Shown here: positions 1 to 9,239 of the stretch, one piece after another | Layout: each line of letters opens with the position of its first letter | How positions within the stretch are numbered: the stretch's first letter is position 1 | NCBI RefSeq assembly: GCF_003945595.2 | Contig: NW_024104317.1 | Coordinates: forward strand, 930,001-994,000 | Reading direction: 5' to 3' | DNA: 64,000 bases | Source: Pipra filicauda | Lineage: Eukaryota > Chordata > Aves > Passeriformes > Pipridae | Translations under genes and position numbers: made by a program | The notes under the pieces: model-generated | The model's input: only the letters and a program-made list of their open reading frames with translations | Told to the model about the DNA's origin: nothing | Database searches by the model: none

Positions 1-360
1 CCAGGGCAGGAGGCTCACCCAGGCAGAATCTGTCTCTACCACAGCTACTCTAACTCCATCAGCGGAGGAGCCAGGAACAGAGTGGAGATACCTCCCTCAG
101 CACATTCACCAACTCTGCAAATACAAGCTCTTTTTAACAAGTCTGATCAATTGAGCTGTTCCCAAAGAAGCAGTAATTACATCTGCTTTGGGGCAGGGAG
201 AAGGGCCAGGTGATTTCACAAGACAGAGGGGACAGAGGGGCTGAGTGACAGCTCCAGCCTGTCGAGGACAAGGCAGCCCTGGAGCAGCATGATCCACAGG
301 CAGCCAGGAGCTGGGCTCCCTCCTAGGCACACATGCTAGAACTCCAACTTATCTCCAAAG
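1..360. other. sequence downstream of HES1, nothing recognised
   Basis: Unique-looking sequence past the HES1 poly(A) site. No coding exon, RNA gene or repeat was recognised. Confidence 0.5.
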
Positions 361-383
361 GCCTTCCAAAATGGAAGGGAAAT

Positions 384-389
384 TTTATT
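384..389 (-). other. HES1: HES1 poly(A) signal
   Basis: AATAAA on the minus strand, about 215 bases past the HES1 stop codon. It sits in an A/T-rich stretch and is the first canonical signal downstream, so cleavage is expected near 355-372 and the 3' UTR is about 230-250 bases. The exact cleavage site is inferred. Confidence 0.75.
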
Positions 390-423
390 TTACGAGCATT
401 TAAAAAGAAAGAAAAAAAAACAA

Positions 424-430
424 TCTTTGG
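424..430 (-). promoter_or_regulatory. HES1: candidate miR-9 target site in HES1 3' UTR
   Basis: The minus strand reads CCAAAGA, a 7mer-A1 match to the miR-9 seed, lying about 35 bases before the poly(A) signal. Hes1 mRNA is a known miR-9 target in neural progenitors. A 7-mer alone is weak; the known regulation and the 3' UTR position make it plausible. Confidence 0.5.
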
Positions 431-602
431 CGTCACATAAGGAAGGGGAGGAAAGGGAAAAAAAGATCTCGTGTAAAACACGAAACACCGTCAAGGGAGT
501 GCTATGGTACAAAGGCACAATCCAATATGAACATATAACCTATGTACAGCCGTGCCAGCAGCACGGGGTGCAGAGCCAAGTCCAGTCCGGTGCCCACCAC
601 CC

Positions 603-2228
603 TCACCAGGGTCTCCAGACTGAGTCGGCTGTGCCGGGCGGTGGGCCTGGTGGCGAGGCAGCAGTGGCAGCTGTGGGTGGGCCGCCATACAGAGGCAGCA
701 CAGCTCCCCCAGGAGCAAAGGCAGTGCTGGGGATGAGGAAAGCAAACTGCCCATCGGAAGCCGGCAGCAGCTGGAAGCCACCATACACCTTGGCTGCATC
801 GGCACCTGGCTTGCAGGGCATGCCTGGGAGTGGCCCCGCACCACTGCCCGGTGGCACCAGGGGTGGCCCAAAGGCTGCGGCTGGTGGCAGAGGGGGTGGT
901 GGAGGGGGTGCAGGGTAGTTCATGGCGTTGATCTGGGTCATGCAGCTGGCCAGGTGGCCCAGGAGCCGGGTGCGCACCTCGGTGTTGACGCCCTCGCAGG
1001 TGGAGAGAAACCGTGTCACCTCGTTCATGCACTCGCTGAAGCCGGCGCGGTACTTGCCCAACACTGTGGGGTCTGTGCTCAGTGCGGCTGTGGGAGGAGA
1101 GGAACACAGGGATCAGCAGGCTCCACAGGGAACATGGGTGAGCAGCCCACTGGCATTGCATCCTACGGCCCCTCTGAGCCAGGAATCCAAGTGGGGAAAG
1201 CAGCCCCTCTGGCAGTGTGTCCTGTGTGCCCAAGGTGCCAAGAATTTGGATGGAAGGCACAGCCTCTCTGCTACCAAATCCACCAGCATAAAGGACTCAG
1301 ATGGGGAACAGACAATTCCCAAGAGTCCTGCTATGTCCCTATATTCCAGGGATCCAGGTGAGAAACACAGTTCCCCCAGAGGCTCTTGTGCCTCCCACAC
1401 CCCCAAAACGGATCCATGTGGGGAGCACAGCTCAAGCTGTAACTGCAGCCCTCCCAGTGCCCTCCAGAACCAGGGATGCAGATAGCATCCCCAGCTCTTC
1501 TGTACTAGGAATACAAGTATAGATCATGCTGCCCCTCACTGCCCACCTCAGTAACAAACTAAGTCTCACCACCCACCTCAGGATAAGGTGGTGAACTACT
1601 GGCTCCTTGTACCAAGAATACAGGTATCGAACACGGTAGCCTCCATCACTCCCGGAGGATGCAGGTGCAAAGCCGGGTGCTTCTTACCCTCCCTACCGAG
1701 GATGCAGACAGGGAGTGCGATGCCCCCAGCCCCCGGGATGCAGACGCCCCACTTCCCGTTCCCTCCCGGGACTCACCGGTCATCTGGGCTCGCTGGAGGC
1801 TCCGCAGGTGCTTCACGGTCATCTCCAGGATGTCGGCCTTCTCCAGTTTGGAGTGCCGGGAGCTCTGCGGGAACAGGCGGGGCTCAGACCGGCCCGGCAG
1901 CTCCGTTTCCCCCCGCGCCCCCCGCCCCGGCCCCCCTCCGCTTACATCCTTCTTCAGCGCGTCCAGGATGAGCGTCTTCAGCTGTCCCAGGCTCTCGTTA
2001 ATGCGCGCCCGCCGCCGTTTCTCCATGATCGGCTTAGAGGACTGCAAGAGAGGCGGCGGTCAGCGCCCGGCGCGGCTCCGCATGGCGTTGCTCATCCCAT
2101 CCCAGCCCGGCCGCCCTTACCTTGCGGTGCTCCGCCGCCGTCTTCGGCTTGTCGGGCGTCGCGTTGACGCTGGCGGGGGTGGCGGCCACCGGCGAGGCGC
2201 TGCTCTTCTCCATCAGGTCGGCCGGCAT
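603..2228 (-). CDS. HES1: HES1-type bHLH-Orange transcriptional repressor, complete, four exons
   Basis: Nuclear repressor of the Hairy/E(spl) family, a direct Notch target that binds N-box/E-box DNA and recruits Groucho/TLE. Coding exons (minus strand): 2228-2121, 2041-1946, 1864-1777 and 1087-603, with GT/AG at every junction; they give 258 residues. The start follows human HES1 (MPAD opening, purine at -3). Residues 34-92 form the bHLH: the basic part has the family proline in [13 protein letters not shown], and helix 2 has [15 protein letters not shown]. The Orange domain is about 107-150 ([20 protein letters not shown]). A proline-rich stretch follows, then [18 protein letters not shown], and the protein ends exactly in WRPW. 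Family HES1 is about 280 residues and ends WRPWRN, so this copy is shorter and lacks the RN tail. The N-terminus and [11 protein letters not shown] fit HES1 better than HES4; the neighbouring gene desert agrees. HES4/hairy2-type naming is the main alternative. Confidence 0.93.
1179..1751. repeat. degenerate minisatellite filling HES1 intron 3
   Basis: About 11 diverged units share a core like CCAGGGATGCAGGTG, usually followed by a GGGAACACAG-like stretch and a C-rich tail. Unit starts are near 1179, 1238, 1290, 1346, 1402, 1470, 1505, 1612, 1652, 1696 and 1732, with spacing of about 35-60 (one gap near 107). The units occupy most of the 689-base intron 3 (1088-1776). Introns 1 and 2 are only 79 and 81 bases. 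Confidence 0.65.
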
Positions 2229-2340
2229 CCTGCGCCGCCGGGGAGAGGCGCCGGGGCGGCGGCGGGGGGGCCGTGCGGGGCCGTGCCGTGCGCGGCGGGG
2301 CCGGCGGGGCGCGGGTGCCGCGCGCCCTTGGCCGCCCCTA

Positions 2341-2348
2341 CTTATATA
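2341..2348 (-). promoter_or_regulatory. HES1: HES1 TATA box
   Basis: The minus strand reads TATATAAG. A start site 25-31 bases downstream would lie near 2310-2318, giving a 5' UTR of about 85 bases. HES1 promoters in mammals also have a TATA box just downstream of the RBPJ pair. Confidence 0.85.
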
Positions 2349-2369
2349 GCGCGCGCCGCACGCGCGCGG

Positions 2370-2375
2370 CTCGTG
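2370..2375 (-). promoter_or_regulatory. HES1: N box overlapping the RBPJ site
   Basis: The minus strand reads CACGAG, an N box, overlapping the proximal RBPJ site. A second CACGAG lies at 2449-2444, with CACGCG class-C sites at 2359-2364 and 2432-2437 on the plus strand. HES1 represses its own promoter through such sites, giving the oscillatory feedback known in somites and neural progenitors; its use here is inferred. Confidence 0.65.
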
Positions 2376-2404
2376 TGAAACGTCCCCCGCCGCCGTTCCC
2401 ACAC
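2372..2404 (-). promoter_or_regulatory. HES1: paired RBPJ (SPS) Notch-response element
   Basis: Read on the minus strand, GTGTGGGAA (2404-2396) and TTTCACACG (2380-2372) face each other head to head. The spacer between the two core heptamers is 15 bases (2381-2395), within the 15-17 range needed for dimeric NICD-RBPJ-MAML complexes. The TTTCACACGAG half matches what is known of the mouse Hes1 promoter. It lies 26 bases upstream of the TATA box. Confidence 0.88.
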
Positions 2405-2414
2405 TCGCGCCCAG

Positions 2415-2498
2415 CCAATGGGCGCCGCCCGCACGCGGCCCCGCTCGTGGACGGCGCCCGCCCATTGGCTGCGCGCCGCGCGGCGGCCGCCGGCCAAT
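2415..2498. promoter_or_regulatory. HES1: cluster of three CCAAT boxes
   Basis: CCAAT occurs at 2415-2419 and 2494-2498 on the plus strand and at 2468-2464 on the minus strand, all within 150 bases upstream of the TATA box. These are NF-Y-type sites. Confidence 0.7.
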
Positions 2499-3154
2499 GG
2501 CGCGGGGCGGGCGGCCGCGGTTTAACCCCTTGGGCACCGCCCGCGGGGGGGGCGCGGGGAGCGCCGCGCTAATTACCGGGTTAATTGGCGCCCGTGGCAG
2601 GCGCGGCCCCGCCCGCTCCCCCTCGGGGACCGCCGGCCCCCGGGGCGGGCTGCGCCGTGGGGGGCCGCGGCCCTCCGGGGTGATGGCCGGGACAGAGCGG
2701 GCCGGGCCCGGCTGTGGTGGCCGGATGAGCAGCTACTGTGTGTGGGGGGGCTGCGGCTGAACCGCGGGGTGCGCGGCGGGGCTGCGTCCTGACACGGGGC
2801 CCGCAGCGTTGCCGCGGCCGCCCGAGACTCCCCAGGGCCGCCCGGGTGTCCCCAAGGCAGCCCGGGCATTGCCACGTGGTGCCGCCGCTGCCCTCCCGCA
2901 GGTGTGGCCGGGGCTGGGCACGGCCGGTGCCCGGGGGAGCGCAGGGCACGGGGCACGGGGCACGGGGCAGGTGTGCGGTGGCACACGCAGGACCGGGGGC
3001 AGCCGCCACTGTGGGTTCCGCTCCCTGGGCTCGCACGCCAGGCTGCAGATGCAGTGGTGCGTGCGCTGACATCGCGGGGCACAGGCGAAACCGCAGGGAG
3101 GTGCTTGTCCTGGGCGCTGCTGCTACTGCCGGCTGGTTTGGACAGTTTGTGGGT

Positions 3155-3370
3155 TACTTTAAAAAAAAAAAAAGTATTTTGCCCGGGGACTTGAATCCTT
3201 TTTTTCCCCTCCGCTTGACTGACTTTCTCACACTCCTATTCCCATAGTCTGCCAGCTAAGCCTGAGTCATCCTGCCAAGAACTAGACCTGGCCTATTCAA
3301 AAATGTGCTCACTCGTTCTTTCTTTCTCTCTGTCTCTCTCTCTCTCCTTTTTTTTTTTTTTTTCCCCGAG
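3155..3370. repeat. A-tract and polypyrimidine simple repeats upstream of HES1
   Basis: An A13 run begins at about 3162. A CTTT/CT-rich tract from about 3317 passes into a T run and ends near 3367. No mobile-element body is attached. Confidence 0.8.
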
Positions 3371-3574
3371 TATACACAGTAATGTTCTTCCACCTCCTCC
3401 TGTACCTGATCTGCACCTGTACAGGGCCAATCCCACACGTATCACCCGATCTCGCCTTTTCAGAGACCGTGAGAAAAATAAAGTTCAAGAAAGAAGAGAC
3501 ATGTTTGCAGATCTCACCGGTGCAAAGCCCTCGTCCCTGCAGAGGCTTGCCTGCTGAGCCTTCAGAGTTTAAAA

Positions 3575-3920
3575 AAAGGAAAATAAATAAAAGGGAGAGT
3601 GTCACGTTTAAAACTGTGGAAAAGTACAAATCCAGGCTTTCTTTCAGCTCTTTGATAGAGCCACAAGCTTTTTTATTTAAAAACAAAGAACAGCCTTCAG
3701 CGTGTAAGGTTTAACTTCAGATGAGCAGTATTCGATGTAAGCTTCAACTAGCTGGACAGCCGGACAAACCCGAGCAAGGAAAAGATCGAGGCTGCACTGG
3801 GAAGTCACTGCCGAAAAGCCTTTTCCCAGTCACGTTCGTGGGTTAGTCGGAGACAAGGGATTAACATGAACACTGCAGTACATTTTTGGAGAACCTAAAA
3901 AGTTCTCTGCTGGATCAGTA
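3575..3920. promoter_or_regulatory. candidate proximal conserved non-coding block
   Basis: Low-repeat mixed AT sequence about 1.3 kb upstream of the TATA box, lying between simple repeats and ordinary intergenic DNA. Regulatory potential is suggested only by composition and position. Confidence 0.3.
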
Positions 3921-3929
3921 TTTCTTCTA

Positions 3930-6900
3930 GTGCTGATATTTGTGTATATTGGGAGGGAGGAAAGTGTTCACAATTACTGAGCTGGTGTTCTCCCTCCTGC
4001 GGGGATTTGCAAAGGGATGAGGAAATTCAGAGCTGGGTAGCCCGGTCCCTCCCGGCCGAAGTGAGAACAGGCTGCAATTATGTCTATGTTTGTGGTAGCC
4101 GAGGAGCTGCAAGCCGCCTGTAATTGCCGGCAACAGGTCGGTGTCTCTGGGGGATGAGAGTGGGACAGGCAGCGATAACAGGCTGTCATTAGGGGTTGCT
4201 AGCGCTCGCCCACTCCAGGGACCTGGGAAATGCCTGGCAGCAGCTTCCCTTGCTGCACTCCCTCCCTGCCGCAGCCCAGCCCCTGCCCGCTGCAGAGCCC
4301 GTCGGGAGGGTTTTGCTTCTGAGGTGTGCGAGGAGGCTGTGGGGAGCAGGGCCTCCAAAAGCATCTGCTTCTGTGGAGCTTTCTTAGATCCATCGGCCGA
4401 GGGCTGCACGGGGCAGCAGGAGGCAGTGACATTAGTGTCCCCGCTCCACATCTCCTCCTCCACTTGCCTGCTGCTGTGAAATGCTTTACATGTGCGAGGG
4501 TTGTGATCCCCGAGCGGAAGCACGTATACTTGTGAATTCCCCAGGGATCAGGAGAGGAAGGGGAGGATTTCCATGGAAGGATGTCTCTGGAAATGAAGTG
4601 ATGAGGCCAAGTTTAGGCTGTAAGGAGGTGGTGAAGGGGTTTGTAACTGTTGAGAGGACCTGCAACAGATCCTCTGGGCATCTCCAGCCCCGCCTTTCCT
4701 TGTGAAAGAGGTGTCAGGGGGGAGGCGAAACCCTGAGAATAAGGGGCTGCCTCGGGGACTGGGGTGTCCCTTGTCCCACAGTCCTCCTGAACTGTTTTTT
4801 TTTTTTGTTTGCTCCAGCAGTCATCTTGGATTGCAAATTGGGAGTTGTCCAAAGTACATTTGGGAAGAACCTTTAGATAGCGCATTAGGGCATTACTGAT
4901 TGGCAGAACATCTTGGAAGAAAAATGTGTTGGCAAGAAAATTTAGACTAGTCCTGGGCATGGGCCTGGGGGGGGGGAGGAATAAAATAGGATGCTGCTGC
5001 TGGTGTGGCATGCAGGAGGTGGCAGGGCTGGCCGTGCCTGCTCTCTGGTCCTTTAGGAAGCAGCCAAGATGAGCAAAATGCGCTTCTAGAGATCCAAGAG
5101 TCTTAATATCGAAAACTTGAAGGATCCTAGAAAATACAGAAAATAGAAACCAAGTTGCTTGTAAGAACTGGGTTACAAGCTGGATCCCAGGAATGGCACA
5201 CCAAGCCTTTCCTCTTTGGGTCACGGGCTGAAAACCTATCCTGGCCACAGCTCAGTGTTGTCACCACCCTGAAGACTGGAAAACAAGTGCTGCGTCTCAG
5301 GAACACGTCCCTGGCACAGGTGTCTCCTCTGGGCAGCCCTGCACACATGCCTCCACTCGTAGTTCCCGTCCCAGAAGCTGTTGTGCAATCCATACCCAAC
5401 CGGCTCCCTTGGGAGGGGTGATCTCAGAAGCTTTGAGCGCAAGTTTCTGGATTTATTTCTTCTCTATAAACGTTTGCCAGACCTTTGGGACAAGGTCACT
5501 TTCAGACTGATTTCCTGACATAGCTCCCTAGATAAAGCAAAGCTTTCATGGGCGTTGCTTCCCTACACACCAGGTCCTTGTAGTAAAGGGGGCAGCTTTT
5601 GTGGAACGGTGTCACTGCCTGGCTCCCTCGATGGCAGGAGCAGCTGGTTTTAAGGCAGCAGCACTGTTTTATGGCTGGTTCTGCCCTCTCTTTCCACTGG
5701 GTACCCATTTCCCAAGGACCTGCTGAGACCCAGGATCCCAGCACTGGCAGACATGCTGTGTGGCAGCTGCTCCCCAGGAGTTCTTTCAGCTGTTCCTCGG
5801 CTGCCACTGCAGAGGAGAGGCTGAAGTGTTTATTCCTTTTATTCCTCACTGTGTGAGTCAGGCTGGATGTGCGGGAGCTCTGGCCATTCTGCGGTGACAC
5901 CCCCTGCATGGAGGGGGTCATCCTGGGCTCCAGGAACTGGTGCCCTTTGTTCTGTTGCCCACACAACCAAGGAGGCATCCCTGGGAATGGTGCAGAAAAC
6001 TGTGGGATGAAGTGGCCAAGGCTTTGCTCGGGCAGCAAAGCGCGAGTTCGAGAAACTCCAGAGTCACTAAGGAAAAACCACCGAAGAACCATTTTCATCT
6101 CCCCATCCCAGCCCAGGCTGGAGCACGGCTCTGTGCCGAGAAGAGCTCTGGGACAAGAGCCAGGGTACCTGGATCTCTTGCTAAGCTGATTCCTCTTGGC
6201 AGGCTCCTATCCTGCTGAACCAAGGAAACGCTGCTGGGGAGCTGGCGGGAAGGGCATTTTGGCAGCTGTGAAATGCCACCCATGTGGATGGGAATTCCCT
6301 TCCTGATACCCACGGTGTTACTTCAGAGATTGCTGGTTGGGCTGGAACAGCCACATGTGCTAATGGGCATGAAATGCTGCAGCCCCAGCTTTGCCCTGTG
6401 TGCCCTTTCAGAGCCCTGGCTCCAGCCTGGTCCTCCGCTGGCAGTGAGGGCTGGGTGCTGGTAGGTGTTGCAGCTGGGAACAAGCACTGGGAAAATCCCT
6501 AAATTGCTTGCAGGGCTTGGACCTGTGTCTGGCACTGCCACTGCCAGCCAAAGGTTGCAAACTGCCTCGTACCCTTCTCTTAGAGATGTTCTTTTCATGA
6601 GACATGACTGGTGTTCATCACTGGTTCGCAGTCTGCTAGCTGTGACAGGGCAGTCTCTCTCCAGCACAACAGCCAGTATCTTTGGCAAGATACAGGAGCT
6701 CCAGGCAGAGGGACATACAGCTGAACCCCTGCGAACCAGAAATAAATGTGCAGTCATTGCCATGCTCCAGAGGGGAGAAGGAGCATCTTGGGTTTCATCC
6801 TCTCCCTGTGTGGTGGGAGGTGTTGGCAGTGAGAGACGAGTTATTTATTTTTTAAGATCCTACTTGTGTTTCTGCCTGAGGCTGCTGTCTCTGTGCTGAA

Positions 6901-8165
6901 ACTGTGGTGCTTGCATGCTTGCAGGGAATGGAAAGAGTCTGCAAGCTGTGAAGCAGGGGTGCATACATGAAAATACTGTGAGTTTGGCAATGGTGAGGCT
7001 GGAGGAGACGTGAGAGCTCATTGGCACAGAAAATGTCCCCGTCCCAAACACAGAGCACAAGCAACCCTCTTGAGAGCCTCCAGATGAAGGTGCATGTGCA
7101 TCAGCTGCACATCCTGAGTCCAGTCTTCAGTCGTGCTGCAGCGCTGGTGTGATCCCTGACGTGCCGTGGCTGCAGGAAGCCCTGCAGGCTTTTCCAGAAC
7201 ATGACTTAAAAGTCAGATCAGACCAGCAGTGTGGTTTACAGCCCAGCTGTGCACAGCTGGGTTGGTGCAGCCAGGGGATGGGAAGATGTGGGCGGGAGTG
7301 TGGCGAAGTGGGAGCCTTGCCAGACGTCCCTGGCACAGAGAGACTGTGGCTGGGTGCGTCAGCGTGCCCTCAAATTCCCAGCACACAAGCCCTTGTCTGT
7401 GCCCCCTCTGCCCTCTTCCCCTGGCCCTGCTGGCACCTACAGCCAAGGGCAGGTGGGAGCCATGGCATGTGGCTCCCTGGGGACTCAACCTTCACCGACT
7501 GTGGACTCATGAATCCCACGGGGCCAGCCCTTGACTGTAGTGTCTGTGCTCCTCTGCAGAGTGATCAATCATATTTTCCAACACAGTTCCTTCTCCTTGG
7601 CGTGAGTCAGTCCAAGAAAGCAGCCTGGACTGATCACTGCCATGGAGGTTTCTGTTAAATTCACCAGTTGATCGCCATCTCTTCTCCTGATGCCATGAAT
7701 TGGTAGCAAAGAGGGTGGTGTGTACACTGCATGTTATCCTCAAAACCCTGGCAACTGCAATGATACAGCAAGAAAATATTTGGAACCCTTGGGAGGTGCT
7801 GCGACAGGCAGCCCTGCCTTGCGCTGGGAAGCTCAGCTGAAGCAGTGTAGGCAGGACAGCCAGGACAGCGGGCTGTGTGCCAGAGGTCTCAGCCTCCCTG
7901 GTCTAGCCTGGTCCGGGAGCCCTTGGGACACCAGTCATTTCCTTTTGACAGAAGGGATCGGTCACAGCTTGCCAGCCCTCCCATTATTCCCATATCGATT
8001 TATTCAAGAAAACACAGGATACTTCATGGTGCAGCACTTTCCTACTGCAGAACGGAGCCTTTGCACAGCCAGCGTCTTTCTTGAGGTGTAAGTAGATGGA
8101 CCCTGATAAATCCAGGGTACGATGAATCAGTAGCACTTGGTGCCTGATCTCCCCAGTGTCTTCAG
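3930..8165. other. intergenic, nothing recognised
   Basis: Moderate-GC sequence whose reading frames are short and overlap on both strands. A G10 run lies near 4968 and a T run near 4795. No exon, RNA gene or mobile element was recognised. Confidence 0.5.
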
Positions 8166-8169
8166 TTTT

Positions 8170-8360
8170 GGTTTAGCTTGGCAGCGTTATGGAGAGAATT
8201 AGCCTATCTCACTAATATTGAAATGTATGCATAATTTGAATGTTGTATTCCTAAAATCAATATTCATTATCCAAGGTGATAGGAAAGCTAAAATTAGTCC
8301 TTTAGTTATATCAAGAGTATCAGGATGATCGCATGTTATTAGGATTACCGACCTCAAGCA
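8170..8360. promoter_or_regulatory. candidate conserved non-coding element
   Basis: An AT-rich block with an octamer-like TATGCATAATTTG and TATTCATTATCC homeodomain-type words, sharply different from its GC-richer flanks. Conservation is untested. Confidence 0.35.
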
Positions 8361-8364
8361 GACA

Positions 8365-8895
8365 CACGGCTTCAAAGACGTGGGTAGGGAGCAGGGCACG
8401 GTGCTAAGGTGCATGGCAGTGCACTCTCAGCATTGTCCCTGCCGCCTCCCTGCGGAGCCGGATCCTGCCCTGCCTCCTGCCCGCGGCAGTCCTGGAGAGC
8501 CACCTCAATTACGGCAGAGTTCAACCGTGATGGCAGGTGAGGCGATCCGGGGAGGCGTGCCAGGGGGACACAGAGACGGTGGATTTTTGTTTGTTTTTCT
8601 GCCCAGGGCGATCAGACCTGACGGGGAGGTGCGGATCTGAAGTCCTCAATTTAGCACACTTACGACAGCAGAGCAGGGTGTATGCTGGATGAAGTGGTTT
8701 CTCCCTTATTTTTCTTCTTCCACTTGCTGATTTGCTGCCAAAACTCTCCATTAGCTTCTTGGCCATTGACATGTGTTAGCGAGGGGTGAGATTTTTGGAA
8801 AACTCCTGTGCATACTCCATTTGCTTTGGTTGTGTGCGGCTGCACATGTGCTGGTCCAGAGCTGTGTGCGTGCCCCGGTGCTGGAGATGACACTG
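8365..8895. other. intergenic, moderately CpG-rich
   Basis: CpGs concentrate around 8440-8640. An ATGGCAG/GTGAGG word near 8530 resembles a splice donor, but no partner exon was found. Confidence 0.4.
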
Positions 8896-8899
8896 GAGA

Positions 8900-9230
8900 A
8901 TCATTCCCATATGAACTAATATGAGATCTTTTACAAGCTAGTCAAGAACTGATGTGTTACTAATTGCTGTAATACAAAACATTATCCTTCAGAGGATGTT
9001 GTTGTTTTATAAACAAGGGAATAATTTAGAGCTGAATTGCTTAAATCATGCGTTAATTGCTAAGTGTAATGAATAAATACATTTGCAAGTACAACATTTA
9101 ATTTGCACTGATTCCAGAAGTCTAGGCATTAAGAGGCAGATCATTATTTGATAAGTAATCTAGAATGTCGTATTAAATGACATTTATTTTCACATGATGA
9201 AATGTCCTGAAATGAGATTTCAAGGGCCTC
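8900..9230. promoter_or_regulatory. candidate conserved non-coding element
   Basis: A long AT-rich block without simple repeats, dense in TAAT/ATTA-type words (TGCGTTAATTGC, ACATTTAATTTGC, GATAAGTAATC). This texture is typical of enhancers in gene deserts around developmental regulators. Confidence 0.38.
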
Positions 9231-9239
9231 GTCCTTCCT

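Larger units (their letters stand above)
1640..3110. promoter_or_regulatory. HES1: CpG island over HES1 promoter and exons 1-3
   Basis: Dense CpG and very high GC from the end of intron 3 through exon 1 and about 800 bases upstream of the TATA box, with many GGGCGG/CCGCCC Sp1-type boxes. It ends near a poly(A) run at 3162. This is typical of a developmental transcription-factor promoter. The boundaries are estimated by eye. Confidence 0.85.

Noticed and set aside
502..1260. Long minus-strand open frame (252 codons) across HES1 exon 4 and intron 3
   Set aside because: It is a shadow frame. The frame carrying Orange and WRPW is the real one, and splice sites place it in HES1.
3797..3831. ACTGGGAA...TTCCCAGT inverted repeat
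   Set aside because: Only 8 pairs with a loop of about 19 bases; expected by chance many times in this length.
8500..8560. Possible first exon (ATGGCAG followed by GTGAGG donor) in a CpG-rich patch
   Set aside because: No partner exon, no family signature, and such donor words are common.
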